A DNA stretch of 33,025 nt. Origin: Desulfobacteraceae bacterium (GTDB taxonomy: Bacteria; Desulfobacterota; Desulfobacteria; Desulfobacterales; UBA2174). Where the stretch lies: NCBI GenBank assembly GCA_028700185.1, contig JAQVTF010000018.1:1-33025 (forward strand). The letters run 5' to 3'. Under the pieces are notes generated by a model that made no database searches, was not told the DNA's origin, and saw only the letters and a program-made list of their open reading frames with translations. Shown one piece after another: positions 23,638 through 33,025 of this stretch; positions within the stretch are counted from its first letter, which is position 1; every line of letters begins with the position of its first letter. The translations under genes and the position numbers were made by a program.

Positions 23638-25836
23638 CTACAAAAGCGTTTCCGAATGCCGCTCGCGAAAACGGCCGTATTCCACCATCCGCGCCAAGGC
23701 CCGCACCGCCCGCTCCGGGGTGGGGTAGAAGACGGCCCGCAGGGCTTGCCCTTCCACCGGGTAAACCGTGCGGGCCGCGGCGTCGGTGAGCAGGCTGACC
23801 CCCAGGATCGGCTTCCGATAATGCGCCATCAGCTCGACGCAGCGGCAGATGAACTGGGCTTCGAAGGCATCGATGAGTCGAATGGCCGCCTGGATCTCAC
23901 GATCATCTCCTTGAGGATCCGAATGCCGTATCGCTTCCCCCATGCGAGCGAGAAAGACCCGCCGCCCGAGAATCCCCAGATTAATCACGGCATCGCACCC
24001 CTCCCAGGCCATGAGGCTTTCCAGGACTGTCAAGGGAAGGTTGGGATCGTTTTCGCCCACGAGATCGATGGGATTGGATCGGCTCCAGTAGGGGGGCAAC
24101 AGGGCGTCGTAACGGGCCAGGAGTTCCGGGCTCAGCGCCGGCAGATCCAGCCCGTTCTGGGCGCAGAGGTCGGCGGCGATCACGCCCCAGCCGCCGCCCA
24201 GGGTCATGATGGCCACCCGCTTGCCCTGGGGCAGGGGAAGGGACGCGAAGGCGGCAGCCAGATCCAACAGGTCCATGGGCTGTTCCACCTTGACGATTCC
24301 CGCCTGCCGGCAGACGGCGTCGAAGACCCGCCGGTCTCCGGCCATGGCACCGGTGTGGCTGGCCGCCGCCTTGCCGCCGGCCTCGCTCTGGCCTCCCTTG
24401 AGAAGCACCACCGGCTTGTGGCGTCCGACCCGCCGGGCGTTTTCAAAGAAGCGTCGGCCGTCCTTGACGCTCTCCACGTAGAGCAGCACGGTTTGGGTGA
24501 GCCGATCCACCGCGAACCCCTCCAGGTAGTCCTCGATGGTGATCATGGCCTCGTTGCCGGAACCGGCGAAGGCCCGGATGCCGATGCCCTGGTCTTCGGC
24601 GAAGGCGAGCAGTTGCACCCCCATGTTGCCCGACTGGGCCACCATGGCGGTGGAACCCGGTTCGGGCTGGACCGCCGACCCGGTGCAGTAAAGACGGATG
24701 TGCGGGTTGCAGATGCCCATGGTATTGGGCCCCAGCAGCAGGACGCCGGCCTTGCGGGCCTTTTGAACCAAATCGGTTTCCAGGGCCTTGCCGGCGGTTC
24801 CTGTTTCTCCGAAGCCGGAGGAGATCAACACGGCGTAACGGATCTGACGGGCCGACAGTTGGGGAATGAGGGCCGGGACCATCGCGGCGGGCACCGTGAT
24901 CACCGCCAGGTCGATTCCCTCGGGCAGATCAGCCACTTGATGGTACACCGGATGACCGAAGATCTTGCCGCCCTTGGGGTTGACGAGATAAATCTCTCCC
25001 TCGTACCCGCCGCCAAGGGTGTGGGTGACGAGCATGTGCCCCCACTTGCCCAGGGTGGCCGAAGCACCGATGAAGGCGATGCGACGGGGCTGGAACAAAG
25101 CCCCGAGATCCTCGGGCGCAACCGGATGACGCGGAAGCTCGGGGCCGGCGGATGGCGCCACGGTCACCAGGGCATCCACGGCCACCGGTTCACCGTTGGT
25201 GGTAATCAGCACCGGATTGATATCGATCTCGGCCACCTGCGGGTACTGCACCGCAATGTCCGAAAGCGCCATGAGGATGTCGATGATCCGCTCCCTGTCC
25301 ACGGCGGCCTCGCCGCGAAAAGCGTCCAGCAGACGACTGGCCCGGATTTCCGCCAGCATGGCGGCGGCGTCTTGTCGGGTCAACGGCGCCAGGCGCAAGG
25401 TCACGTCGGCCAAAGCTTCAGTGAAGACGCCGCCCAGGCCGAAAAGCACCACCGGCCCGAACTGGTCGTCCCGGGAGATACCGGCCACAAACTCCCGACG
25501 GCCCTCCAGATGGGGCTGGATCAGGAACCCGTCCACCTGTCCGCCGGCGTTTTCGCTCATGGCTCGCGCGGCCGCTTCCACCGCCTCGGCGCTGGTCAGC
25601 CCGGGACGGACCAGCCCCAGTTCGGTCTTGTGAAGCAGGTTGGGGCCGTATCCCTTCAGGACCACGGGAAACCCGGTTTGCCGCGCCGCCGTGACGGCCT
25701 CGGCCGGCGTGTGGGCCCGGGTTTCGGAAACCAGGGGAATTCCGTGGGTGGCGAGCAAAGCCTTGGCATCCGCGTCGGAAAGGGATCGCCCACCGGCGTT
25801 CAGAGTGCTGTGGATGAGGTGTTGCGGATCGATCAT
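23638..25836 (-). CDS. ADP-forming acyl-CoA synthetase (beta-alpha domain order)
   Basis: 732 residues combining both halves of an ADP-forming acetate/acyl-CoA ligase. Residues ~10-225 are the ATP-grasp (beta) part (GFPVVLKGYGPNLLHKTELG, EIDINPVL). A CoA-binding Rossmann domain follows (~245-340, RRIAFIGASATLGKWG), then the succinyl-CoA-synthetase-like part (LLLGPNTMGICNP, MVAQSGNMG) with the phospho-His candidate H494 in AASHTGAMAG. The reaction is acyl-CoA + ADP + Pi to acid + CoA + ATP, giving substrate-level ATP in anaerobes. Single-chain enzymes more often place the CoA-binding part first, so this arrangement is permuted. No GNAT acetyltransferase domain is attached, so it is not a Pat-type enzyme. 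Substrate range cannot be read. ATG 25836 has AAAGGAA about 9 nt upstream; it diverges from ispF. Confidence 0.9.
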   Translation of the reverse strand: MIDPQHLIHSTLNAGGRSLSDADAKALLATHGIPLVSETRAHTPAEAVTAARQTGFPVVLKGYGPNLLHKTELGLVRPGLTSAEAVEAAARAMSENAGGQVDGFLIQPHLEGRREFVAGISRDDQFGPVVLFGLGGVFTEALADVTLRLAPLTRQDAAAMLAEIRASRLLDAFRGEAAVDRERIIDILMALSDIAVQYPQVAEIDINPVLITTNGEPVAVDALVTVAPSAGPELPRHPVAPEDLGALFQPRRIAFIGASATLGKWGHMLVTHTLGGGYEGEIYLVNPKGGKIFGHPVYHQVADLPEGIDLAVITVPAAMVPALIPQLSARQIRYAVLISSGFGETGTAGKALETDLVQKARKAGVLLLGPNTMGICNPHIRLYCTGSAVQPEPGSTAMVAQSGNMGVQLLAFAEDQGIGIRAFAGSGNEAMITIEDYLEGFAVDRLTQTVLLYVESVKDGRRFFENARRVGRHKPVVLLKGGQSEAGGKAAASHTGAMAGDRRVFDAVCRQAGIVKVEQPMDLLDLAAAFASLPLPQGKRVAIMTLGGGWGVIAADLCAQNGLDLPALSPELLARYDALLPPYWSRSNPIDLVGENDPNLPLTVLESLMAWEGCDAVINLGILGRRVFLARMGEAIRHSDPQGDDREIQAAIRLIDAFEAQFICRCVELMAHYRKPILGVSLLTDAAARTVYPVEGQALRAVFYPTPERAVRALARMVEYGRFRERHSETLL

Positions 25837-26174
25837 CGGCCAGTTTCCTTTTGCTATGGATAAGAGTCTGTCGGATGGAACCTGCTGCGCGCAGTTACGT
25901 CGGATTTTCCGGCGTTTTTGTCAACCGCGATCTTCAAAGTAAAGATCCCTCGTCGCTTGCGCTCCCTCGGGATGACAGGGGAGGGGACACGGAATGCCAT
26001 CCCTTCCCGGTGTCCTTCCGAGCGGTAGCGAGGAGTCTCGTATCCGGTGCCCCTGTGACACCTGCAACCTTCTTGAATGGCCCCCCACGCGGCGCCGATG
26101 CACCTTGACGGCGATTGGGGACGCATCGCCTGCCGCGTTGGCAAGCGGGTGCCGATATGGTATTGGAAACCGGC
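25837..26174. other. Gene-free interval between the acyl-CoA synthetase and ispF
   Basis: 338 bp with no supported gene. Its centre (25939-26042) is an inverted pair of repeat-like modules described separately. Promoters for both flanking divergent genes should lie here, but no clear hexamer pair was identified. An upstream ispD, a common neighbour of ispF, is absent. Confidence 0.6.
25939..26042. repeat. Inverted pair of dispersed-type intergenic repeat modules
   Basis: The left module read on the minus strand (TGTCATCCCGAGGGAGCG..., 25977-25939) and the right module on the plus strand (TGTCCTTCCGAGCGGTAGCG..., 26011-26042) both resemble the 'TGTCATTCCGAGCG...AGGAATCT' element scattered through intergenic DNA of many bacteria. 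They face each other around a centre that itself pairs GGACAC with GTGTCC (25985-25990 and 26010-26015). Copy number elsewhere cannot be judged from one window. Confidence 0.55.
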
Positions 26175-26681
26175 ATGATGCGCATCGGCATGGGATACGA
26201 CGTTCACCGATTGGTCACGGGGCGGCCCCTGATCCTCGGCGGGGTGCAGATCCCCTACGAAAGGGGGTTGCTGGGGCACTCGGATGCCGATGTGCTGATC
26301 CATGCCGTCTGCGACGCCTTGCTCGGTGCGGCCGGTTTGGGGGACATCGGGACCCATTTTCCCGACTCCGATCCATCGCTGGCCGGCATTGACAGCCTGG
26401 TGCTGCTGGAGCGTTGCACCCGGATGGCAACGGAAAAGGGGTGGGCCGTGGGCAACCTCGATGCCACCCTTTTTGCCCAGGCGCCGCGCATGGCGCCGTT
26501 CCGGGAAGCGATGGCCGCCAACATCGCCCGCGCCGTTGGTATCCCTCCGTGCCGGGTCAACGTCAAGGCCACCACCACCGAAGGGTTGGGACCTTTTGGA
26601 AGGGGGGAGGGGATCGGGGCCGCCTGCGTGGCCCTGCTGGTCGCTGTGACCGACGAACGGCAAAAATATAATAATACCTGA
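26175..26681 (+). CDS. ispF: 2-C-methyl-D-erythritol 2,4-cyclodiphosphate synthase
   Basis: 168 residues, typical length for the trimeric IspF. It cyclises 4-diphosphocytidyl-methylerythritol 2-phosphate with loss of CMP in the non-mevalonate isoprenoid pathway. Metal ligands D9, H11 (GYDVHR) and H43 ([10 protein letters not shown]) are present, as are the substrate-binding segment [10 protein letters not shown] and the signature [21 protein letters not shown]. Two ATGs are adjacent (26175 and 26178); the first follows GGAAA by 5 nt. IspD, often adjacent or fused to IspF, is not next to it. It is followed by cysS 52 nt downstream on the same strand, a neighbourhood frequent in Desulfobacterota. 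Confidence 0.95.
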   Translation: MMRIGMGYDVHRLVTGRPLILGGVQIPYERGLLGHSDADVLIHAVCDALLGAAGLGDIGTHFPDSDPSLAGIDSLVLLERCTRMATEKGWAVGNLDATLFAQAPRMAPFREAMAANIARAVGIPPCRVNVKATTTEGLGPFGRGEGIGAACVALLVAVTDERQKYNNT

Positions 26682-26733
26682 TTCGAACGGTCGACCGGAT
26701 CAGTCCGATCTGAATGGAACAAAGGAGTTTTTC

Positions 26734-28137
26734 ATGACCCTGCGCGTCTACAACACCCTCGGCGGCGAAAAACAGCCCTTCGAACCCATCGAGCCGGGCA
26801 AAGTGCGCATGTACGTGTGCGGTCCCACCGTATACGACTACTGCCACATGGGCCACGCCCGGTCGGTGGTGGTCTTCGATGTCATCGCCCGTTATCTGCG
26901 TCAGCGCGGTTTCGAGGTAACCTACGTGCGCAATTTCACCGACGTGGATGACAAGATCATTCGTCGCGCCAATGAAACCGGACAGGATCCGGGGGTGGTG
27001 GCGGCTCGGTTCATCGATGCCTTCTACGCCGACATGGATGCCCTGCTGGTGGCGCGGGCCGACCATGAGCCCCGGGTCACCGAGTACATCCAGCCGATCA
27101 TCGAGTTTGTTCAACGGCTGGTGGCGCGTGGCCATGCCTATGCGGTGGACGGGGACGTCTACTTCGACGTGACCACCTTCGAAAACTACGGCAAACTCTC
27201 CGGCCGGCGGGTTGAAGACATGGAAGCCGGCGCCCGGGTCGAGGTGGACCAGCGCAAACGCCACCCCCATGATTTCGCCCTCTGGAAGGCGGCCAAGCCG
27301 GGCGAGCCGTCATGGGACAGCCCGTGGGGGAAGGGGCGGCCCGGCTGGCACATCGAGTGCTCGGCCATGAGCAGCACATTGCTCGGGGAAACCTTCGACA
27401 TCCACGGCGGCGGCAAGGATCTCATCTTTCCCCACCACGAAAACGAGATCGCCCAGAGCGAAGCCGCCTCGGGGCACCCCTACGTCAAGTACTGGCTCCA
27501 CAATGGGTTCGTGAACATCAACCACGAGAAGATGTCAAAATCGTTGAACAATTTTCTCATGATCCGCGACGTGCTCAAGGTCCATCACCCCGAGGCGGTG
27601 CGGATGTTTCTCCTCTCCAGTCACTATCGCAGCCCCATCGATTTCACCCCCGAGGCCATGGCCGAAGCCTCGGCCAGGCTCACCCGCATCTACACCCTGC
27701 TGCGGCGTCTGGCCGGTCGTGTCCCCGCCCCCGCGGCTGAAGTGGAAGACAACCCGTTCTGGCGCCGCTTCACCGAGGAGATGGACGACGATTTCAACAC
27801 CGCCGCCGCCATCGGCACCCTCTTCGAAGCGGTGCGCGCCACCAACCAGCTCCTGGACGCGGGGGATGGGGCCGATGAGGAAATCGCCGCCAACCACGGT
27901 GCCATCTTGCGCATCGGCGGCGTGCTGGGGATCGCCACCCTCGATGCGGAAGCCTATTTCAAGAGCCAGGCCAGGGATGTCGATGCCGCCCGGGTAGAGG
28001 ATCTCATCGCCCGGCGCACCGCGGCCCGAAAGGCGCGGGACTGGGCCGAGGCCGATCGCCTGCGCGATGAGCTCGGCGCCATGGGCGTGGCCATCGAGGA
28101 CCGCCCCGAGGGAACCATCTGGCGCGTGGCGGACTGA
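26734..28137 (+). CDS. cysS: Cysteinyl-tRNA synthetase
   Basis: 467 residues, normal for class I CysRS. It charges tRNA-Cys in the cytoplasm. The HIGH motif is HMGH (38-41) and KMSKS is at 266-270. The zinc site that selects cysteine is complete: C29, C209 (HIECSAM), H234 and E238 ([13 protein letters not shown]). The C-terminal helical anticodon-binding part ends with the [14 protein letters not shown] segment and an [11 protein letters not shown] tail. ATG 26734 has AAAGGAG 6 nt upstream. Its stop codon shares one base with the uvrB start (TGATG), so the two are coupled. Confidence 0.97.
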   Translation: MTLRVYNTLGGEKQPFEPIEPGKVRMYVCGPTVYDYCHMGHARSVVVFDVIARYLRQRGFEVTYVRNFTDVDDKIIRRANETGQDPGVVAARFIDAFYADMDALLVARADHEPRVTEYIQPIIEFVQRLVARGHAYAVDGDVYFDVTTFENYGKLSGRRVEDMEAGARVEVDQRKRHPHDFALWKAAKPGEPSWDSPWGKGRPGWHIECSAMSSTLLGETFDIHGGGKDLIFPHHENEIAQSEAASGHPYVKYWLHNGFVNINHEKMSKSLNNFLMIRDVLKVHHPEAVRMFLLSSHYRSPIDFTPEAMAEASARLTRIYTLLRRLAGRVPAPAAEVEDNPFWRRFTEEMDDDFNTAAAIGTLFEAVRATNQLLDAGDGADEEIAANHGAILRIGGVLGIATLDAEAYFKSQARDVDAARVEDLIARRTAARKARDWAEADRLRDELGAMGVAIEDRPEGTIWRVAD

Positions 28138-30131
28138 TGGGACAGTTCCAGCTTGTTTCCTCCTTTTCGCCCAAGGGGGACCAGCCGGCGGCCATCGACA
28201 CCCTGAGCCGGTGGCTCGCCGAAGGGCGAAGGCACCAGGTGCTGCTGGGGGTCACCGGATCGGGGAAGACCTTCACCATGGCCCATGTCATCGCCCGGTT
28301 GGACAAGCCCGCCTTGGTGATCGCCCCCAACAAGACCCTGGCGGCCCAGCTCTACAACGAGTTCAAGGGACTCTTTCCCCACAACGCGGTGGAGTATTTT
28401 GTCAGTTATTACGACTACTACCAGCCCGAAGCGTACATTCCCGCCAGCGACACGTACATCCAGAAGGACTCGTCCATCAACGAGATGATCGACAAGCTGC
28501 GTCACTCGGCCACGCGCTCGGTGCTCACCCGCCGGGACACCATCGTGGTGGCCAGCGTGTCGTGCATCTACGGCCTGGGGGCACCCGAAGACTACCTCGA
28601 CATGCGGGTGGAAATCGCCGTGGGCCAATCTCTGTCGCGGGAGAAGCTGCTGGCCGGGCTGGTGAAGATCCACTACGAGCGCAACGACATGGATTTTCAC
28701 CGGGGCACCTTCCGGGTCCGCGGCGACCGGGTGGAAATCTTTCCCGCCTACGAGGAGGATGCCGCCATCCGGGTGGACTTTTTCGGCGACGACGTGGAGG
28801 CCGTGGCTGAGATCGATCCCCTACGGGGCACCCTGCGCCGCGGTCTGTCCAAAACCGCCATCTTTCCGGCCAGCCATTACGTCACCCAGCAGCGCACCCT
28901 CAAGCGGGCCACCGCTTCCATCATCGCCGAACTCAAGGAACGTATCGCCTTCTTTCGTTCGGAAAATCGGCTGCTGGAAGCCCAACGCATCGAAGAACGG
29001 ACCCACTTCGACCTGGAGATGCTCCAGGAGCTGGGCTATTGCAACGGGATCGAAAACTACAGCCGCCACCTCACCGGCCGCACCGCCGGGGATCCGCCAC
29101 CGACCCTGATGGACTATTTTCCGGACGACTACCTGGTCTTCATCGATGAAAGCCACATCTCCGTGCCCCAGTTGCGCGCCATGTATCGGGGAGACCGGTC
29201 GCGCAAGGAAACCCTGGTCAAATACGGGTTCCGCCTGCCATCGGCGCTGGACAACCGCCCCTTGCGGTTCGAGGAATTCGAGGCGCGGGTCCCCCGGGTG
29301 CTCTACGTTTCCGCCACCCCCGCCGAATACGAACGGCACCTCGCCGGGGATGCGGTGGCCGAGCAGATCGTGCGGCCCACCGGACTGGTGGATCCCCGGG
29401 TGGAGGTGCGGCCGGCCCGCCACCAGGTGGACGACCTGCTGGACGAAATCCGCCGTTGCACCGCCGCGGGGCAGCGGATCCTGGTGACCACCCTCACCAA
29501 GCGCATGGCCGAAGACCTTACCGAGTACTACAGGGAGTTGGGATTCCACATCCGCTACCTGCACGCCGATATCCCAACCATGGAACGCATGGAGATCATT
29601 CAGGATCTACGCGCCGGAGAGTTCGACGTGCTGGTGGGGATCAACCTGCTGCGAGAGGGGCTGGATATTCCCGAAGTGGCCACGGTGGCGATCATGGACG
29701 CGGACAAGGAAGGGTTTCTGCGTTCGGCCCGATCCCTGATTCAGACCTTCGGCCGGGCGGCGCGCAACGCGGAGGGGAGGGTCATCCTCTACGCCGATAC
29801 CGTCACTCCGGCCATGGCCCAGGCCATGGAGGAAACCGAGCGCCGCCGCGCCATTCAGTTGGAATTCAACCTGCGTCATGGCATCACCCCCCAGACCATC
29901 GTCAAGGAAGTTCACCGCGTGTTCGCCCAAGCGGCACCGGAAAGAGCGGCGGTTCATGAAACGGTGACACCGTTGGCGGATCCCGTTCGCCTGGAGGAGG
30001 TGGACCGAACGGTGGAAGCGCTGAAACAGGAGATGCACGCCGCGGCACGGGACCTGGAATTCGAACGCGCCGCGGCCCTGCGTGATCGCATCCGGGAATT
30101 GCAGCGGCAGGTGGTGTTGGCGGCGGAGTAA
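28137..30131 (+). CDS. uvrB: UvrABC excinuclease subunit B
   Basis: 664 residues, full length. It is the DNA-loading helicase-like subunit of nucleotide excision repair and bridges UvrA and UvrC. Visible: Walker A GVTGSGKT (38-45), the beta-hairpin segment [12 protein letters not shown] (91-102) that inserts at the lesion, DEXH-type [11 protein letters not shown], helicase motifs V/VI ([24 protein letters not shown]) and a C-terminal UVR domain ([21 protein letters not shown]) that contacts UvrC. The start overlaps the cysS stop by one base and shows no independent Shine-Dalgarno, implying coupling. uvrC follows 50 nt later. No uvrA is in the window. Confidence 0.97.
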   Translation: MGQFQLVSSFSPKGDQPAAIDTLSRWLAEGRRHQVLLGVTGSGKTFTMAHVIARLDKPALVIAPNKTLAAQLYNEFKGLFPHNAVEYFVSYYDYYQPEAYIPASDTYIQKDSSINEMIDKLRHSATRSVLTRRDTIVVASVSCIYGLGAPEDYLDMRVEIAVGQSLSREKLLAGLVKIHYERNDMDFHRGTFRVRGDRVEIFPAYEEDAAIRVDFFGDDVEAVAEIDPLRGTLRRGLSKTAIFPASHYVTQQRTLKRATASIIAELKERIAFFRSENRLLEAQRIEERTHFDLEMLQELGYCNGIENYSRHLTGRTAGDPPPTLMDYFPDDYLVFIDESHISVPQLRAMYRGDRSRKETLVKYGFRLPSALDNRPLRFEEFEARVPRVLYVSATPAEYERHLAGDAVAEQIVRPTGLVDPRVEVRPARHQVDDLLDEIRRCTAAGQRILVTTLTKRMAEDLTEYYRELGFHIRYLHADIPTMERMEIIQDLRAGEFDVLVGINLLREGLDIPEVATVAIMDADKEGFLRSARSLIQTFGRAARNAEGRVILYADTVTPAMAQAMEETERRRAIQLEFNLRHGITPQTIVKEVHRVFAQAAPERAAVHETVTPLADPVRLEEVDRTVEALKQEMHAAARDLEFERAAALRDRIRELQRQVVLAAE

Positions 30132-30139
30132 AAAATGAG

Positions 30140-30167
30140 GGTTCAAGGTTCAAGGTTTGGGGTTGAA
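30140..30167. repeat. Four in-register GGTT heptamers between uvrB and uvrC
   Basis: GGTTCAA, GGTTCAA, GGTTTGG and GGTTGAA follow one another without gaps (28 nt). The first two are identical and the others share the GGTT head. They fill much of the 50-nt gap before the uvrC start. Confidence 0.6.
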
Positions 30168-30181
30168 AATTCAGGTCGGTG

Positions 30182-32062
30182 ATGAACCCAGACAACGCCG
30201 CACATCCAGAAGCAGAAAGCCGTGGGCCGGAGATCCCGGCCGCCGTCCGGGAGAAGCTCGAGCGGGCGGCCGTGGGCCCGGGCGTCTATCTGATGCGGGA
30301 CGGCGCCGGCAAGATCATCTACGTCGGCAAGGCCCGCAACCTGAAAAAACGCCTGGCGAGCTATTTTGTTCCAGCCGGTCCGGTGGATCCCAAGACAGCG
30401 GTGCTGGTCTCGCGTGTGGTGGACCTGGAGACGATCCTCACCGCCACGGAAAAAGAGGCCCTGATCCTCGAGTCCAACCTGATCAAACAGCACCGGCCGC
30501 GCTACAACGTGGTGCTCAAGGACGACAAGCGTTACCCGATGCTGCGGCTGGGCACGGACCATCCCTTTCCACGGTTGACGGTGGTGAGACGGTTTCAGGA
30601 CGACGGGGCCGTTTACTTTGGTCCCTATGCGTCGGCCGCCGCCGTACGCACCACCCTGGCCACCATCAACAAGCTGTTCAAGCTGCGCAAGTGCCGGGAG
30701 ACGGAATTCGCCCGGCGCACCCGTCCGTGCCTGCACTACCAGATGGGGGCCTGTTACGGGCCCTGCTGCATCGAGGTGGATCGCGAACGCTACGCCGCCG
30801 CCGTACGGGAGGTGATGCTTTTTCTCAACGGCCGCACCCCGGAACTGATCCGTGCCATGCGTCGGGACATGTTGGCCGCCGCCGCCAGAGAGGATTTTGA
30901 AGCCGCCGCCAGCCTCCGCGACCGGATCTTTGCCCTGGAAAAAACCCTTGAAAAACAGGTGGCGGTGAGCGTCGACCGCCAGGATCGGGACGTGTTGGCG
31001 GTGGGACGGGCCGCCGCCGCCACCGTGGTGACCCTGGTGACGGTGCGCGGTGGATTCTGGGTCGGCGCGCGGCACTTCGATGTCTCGGCGGCGCCGGTAC
31101 CCGACGATGAACTGTTGGCCGGCTTCATCCGCCAGTACTACCGGCGGGGCGTCAAGGTCCCCGGAGAAATTCTCGTTTCCGCCATGCCGGAAGACGCCGA
31201 GCTCATCACGGACTGGCTCAGCGAAACCGGCGGTCGGCGGGTCCATCTTCTTTTACCCCGGCGGGGTGAAAAATACCGGCTGCTGGAGATGGCCCATCAA
31301 AACGCCCAGGCAGCCGCCTCGGGTCTGGCCGACGATGGGGCGCACCGCGAGGCGTTATTGGCGGCGTTGGCCCGGCGGCTCCAGTTGAGCCATTCACCGC
31401 GCCGCATCGAATGCGTGGATATTTCCACCAGTGGTGGCCACCAGAGTGTGGGTGCCATTGCCGTTTTCGTGGATGGGCAACCCAAGCCGGACGCCTACCG
31501 ACGCTACCGCATTCGTTCCATTCAGATCCCGGACGATTATGCCGCCATGGCCGAGGTGCTCAGCCGGCGTTTCCGTGCCACCGAGGACGCCGTGGACCTG
31601 CCGGACCTGCTTCTGGTGGACGGCGGCAAGGGACAGCTGAACATCGCACGTCGCGTTCTGTCTGAACTGTCGTGGCATGAAAAGCCCGCCTTGGCCGCCA
31701 TCGCCAAGGCCGACCCGAACCGGGGGGAAACCGAGGACAAGATCTTTCTGCCGGGCCGAGCCAACCCGGTCCAGTTCGGCCGCAACCCGGCGCCTCGGCT
31801 CTTGCTGGAAGCGGTGCGCGACGAGGCCCACCGTTTTGTCATCGGCTTCCACCGTCATCGTCGGCGTCGGGAGGCCCTGGGATCGGTGCTGGACGAAGTG
31901 CCCGGCATCGGCCCGGAGCGGAAGCGACGCCTGCTGAAACACTTCGGAACCATCGAGGCCATGCGTCGGGCCACCGTGGCGCAGTTGACCGCCGCCGGCT
32001 TGCCTTCGCCGGTGGCGACGGCGCTGCACGGGTACCTGGCCGCCGACGGCAGCGGGGCCTAA
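30182..32062 (+). CDS. uvrC: UvrABC excinuclease subunit C
   Basis: 626 residues. It makes the dual incision around lesions located by UvrA/UvrB. The GIY-YIG nuclease domain (~33-110) opens with GPGVYLMRDGAGKIIYVGKARNLKKRL. A UVR domain for UvrB binding (DFEAAASLRDRIFALEKTLEK) follows. The C-terminal RNase H-like nuclease has VDISTSGGHQSVGAIAVFVDG and DLLLVDGGKGQL, and a helix-hairpin-helix pair (VPGIGPERKRRLLKHFGT) ends the protein. In the RNase H segment the usual 'SH' reads ISTSGG, with the nucleophilic-type Asp retained. ATG 30182 was chosen; a GTG three nt earlier is in frame. It is part of the ispF-cysS-uvrB-uvrC-purC series on this strand. Confidence 0.97.
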   Translation: MNPDNAAHPEAESRGPEIPAAVREKLERAAVGPGVYLMRDGAGKIIYVGKARNLKKRLASYFVPAGPVDPKTAVLVSRVVDLETILTATEKEALILESNLIKQHRPRYNVVLKDDKRYPMLRLGTDHPFPRLTVVRRFQDDGAVYFGPYASAAAVRTTLATINKLFKLRKCRETEFARRTRPCLHYQMGACYGPCCIEVDRERYAAAVREVMLFLNGRTPELIRAMRRDMLAAAAREDFEAAASLRDRIFALEKTLEKQVAVSVDRQDRDVLAVGRAAAATVVTLVTVRGGFWVGARHFDVSAAPVPDDELLAGFIRQYYRRGVKVPGEILVSAMPEDAELITDWLSETGGRRVHLLLPRRGEKYRLLEMAHQNAQAAASGLADDGAHREALLAALARRLQLSHSPRRIECVDISTSGGHQSVGAIAVFVDGQPKPDAYRRYRIRSIQIPDDYAAMAEVLSRRFRATEDAVDLPDLLLVDGGKGQLNIARRVLSELSWHEKPALAAIAKADPNRGETEDKIFLPGRANPVQFGRNPAPRLLLEAVRDEAHRFVIGFHRHRRRREALGSVLDEVPGIGPERKRRLLKHFGTIEAMRRATVAQLTAAGLPSPVATALHGYLAADGSGA

Positions 32063-32140
32063 AAGATTGACAAGGGCTCAACGAACAACGTAAGAAACCC
32101 TTCAACAGCCGGCCATCTCACGCGATAAGGAACCGAAACC

Positions 32141-33025
32141 ATGTCCAGTCTGGTACGTGAAACCGATTTTCCCACCCTGACCCTCCTTCAGCGCGGAAAA
32201 GTACGCGATATCTACGATTTGCAAGACCGCCTGCTTTTGGTGGCCACCGACCGGCTTTCGGCCTTCGACGTCGTGCTGCCGGACCCGATTCCGGACAAGG
32301 GGCGGGTACTGACCCAGATTTCCCTTTTCTGGTTTGAACAGATGGCCCCCATCATCGCCAACCACGTCATTACCGCCGATGTGGCCCGATACCCCGATGC
32401 CTGCCGCCCTTACGCCGACGTGCTGAAGGGCCGGAGCATGGTGGTGAAAAAGGCCCAGCCGCTACCCATCGAATGCGTGGTGCGCGGTTACCTGAGTGGG
32501 TCGGGATGGCAATCCTACCGCAAGACCGGGCAGGTTTGCGGCATCCGGCTGCCGGAGAACCTGGTGGAGTCGGCACCGCTGCCCGAACCCATTTTTACCC
32601 CTTCCACCAAGGCGGCCCAGGGCCAGCATGACGAGAACATCGACTTCGACGCCGCGGCCGCGTTGATCGGCCCTGAACTGGCGGTCCGGGTCCGGGATCT
32701 GTCCTTGGCCATCTACAAACGCGGTGCCCGGTTGGCCGAAACCAAGGGCATCATCATCGCCGACACCAAGTTCGAGTTCGGCTTGATCGATGGAGACCTC
32801 ATCCTCATCGATGAAGTCCTGACCCCCGATTCCTCGCGGTTTTGGCCCAAGGAAACCTACCGGCCAGGCGGTCCCCAGCAGAGTTTCGACAAACAGTACG
32901 TGCGGGATTACCTGCTCACCCTGGACTGGAACAAGCAACCCCCCGGCCCCTCACTGCCCGAGACGGTGATTGCGCGCACCCGTGAAAAGTACATCGACGC
33001 CCTGAACCGCCTCGCCGGACCAGAT
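32141..33025 (+). CDS. purC: Phosphoribosylaminoimidazole-succinocarboxamide synthase (3' end cut)
   Basis: 295 codons are visible to the window edge, without a stop. The enzyme joins CAIR and aspartate using ATP in de novo purine synthesis. Recognisable parts: GKVRDIYDL (N-terminal ATP region), [20 protein letters not shown], the signature [15 protein letters not shown], and C-terminal [24 protein letters not shown] and [11 protein letters not shown], all typical of the ~295-residue bacterial form, so only a few codons are probably missing. ATG 32141 has AAGGA 9 nt upstream. A TTGACA (32067-32072) lies in the 78-nt gap after uvrC with only a weak -10 partner, so it may have its own promoter or be read from uvrC. 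Confidence 0.96.
   Translation, partial: MSSLVRETDFPTLTLLQRGKVRDIYDLQDRLLLVATDRLSAFDVVLPDPIPDKGRVLTQISLFWFEQMAPIIANHVITADVARYPDACRPYADVLKGRSMVVKKAQPLPIECVVRGYLSGSGWQSYRKTGQVCGIRLPENLVESAPLPEPIFTPSTKAAQGQHDENIDFDAAAALIGPELAVRVRDLSLAIYKRGARLAETKGIIIADTKFEFGLIDGDLILIDEVLTPDSSRFWPKETYRPGGPQQSFDKQYVRDYLLTLDWNKQPPGPSLPETVIARTREKYIDALNRLAGPD

Noticed and set aside
22837-25863. Very long open frame on the plus strand (about 1000 codons)
   Set aside because: It lies over the Hsp70-like 3' end and antisense to the acyl-CoA synthetase. Its composition (His/Gly/Gln/Arg-rich) is typical of a shadow frame in GC-rich DNA, and no domain is visible.

Overview
The window is GC-rich, densely coded bacterial chromosome. 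The gene set points to an anaerobic Desulfobacterota (sulfate-reducer-like 'deltaproteobacterium'): an electron-bifurcating NfnAB transhydrogenase pair, an ADP-forming acyl-CoA synthetase, a TauE/SafE sulfite-exporter-type permease and a receiver/sigma-54-type signalling cluster. Lineage is inferred from gene content and protein style; no rRNA or tRNA gene was recognised.

Layout. 1-1542 (minus): a universal-stress-protein-like domain running in frame into a small two-helix membrane protein, then a TauE/SafE permease cut by the window edge. 1543-1889: a regulatory interval with a consensus sigma-54 promoter facing the permease operon, three similar inverted repeats that look like enhancer sites, and a sigma-70-like promoter facing the other way. 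1890-6700: a Lon-type protease with a response-regulator receiver domain inserted in front of its AAA+ module (plus), meeting tail to tail an NtrC-family regulator and its histidine kinase (minus). I consider this the most unusual part of the window. 6858-10375: a TatD nuclease (minus), then nfnA-nfnB (plus) ending in a clear terminator.

10470-11580 looks like an insertion: 42-bp tandem repeats, an FRG-domain gene, and what looks like the first 42 codons of an acyl-ACP thioesterase. 11624-15547 (minus): a tandem ACT-domain protein, its UPF0210 partner, and a GH17 glucanase fused to a polytopic membrane domain. 15769-17966 (plus): a four-helix membrane protein overlapping a DHH-DHHA1-CBS-CBS phosphoesterase. 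18043-19898 (minus): a small Cys-rich protein and glucose-6-phosphate isomerase. 20133-23632 (plus): DUF2760 membrane protein plus an Hsp70-like protein. 23638-25836 (minus): a single-chain ADP-forming acyl-CoA synthetase with the ATP-grasp part first. 25837-26174: a gene-free interval with an inverted pair of repeat-like modules. 26175-33025 (plus): ispF, cysS, uvrB, uvrC and purC (3' end cut), a housekeeping run of isoprenoid synthesis, tRNA charging, nucleotide excision repair and purine synthesis.

Working hypothesis: the membrane histidine kinase could phosphorylate both the NtrC-type activator and the receiver-Lon protease, giving one signal a transcriptional and a proteolytic output; the nearby sigma-54 promoter and inverted repeats make the Usp/TauE operon a candidate target. 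This is inference from domain content, order and short motifs only.
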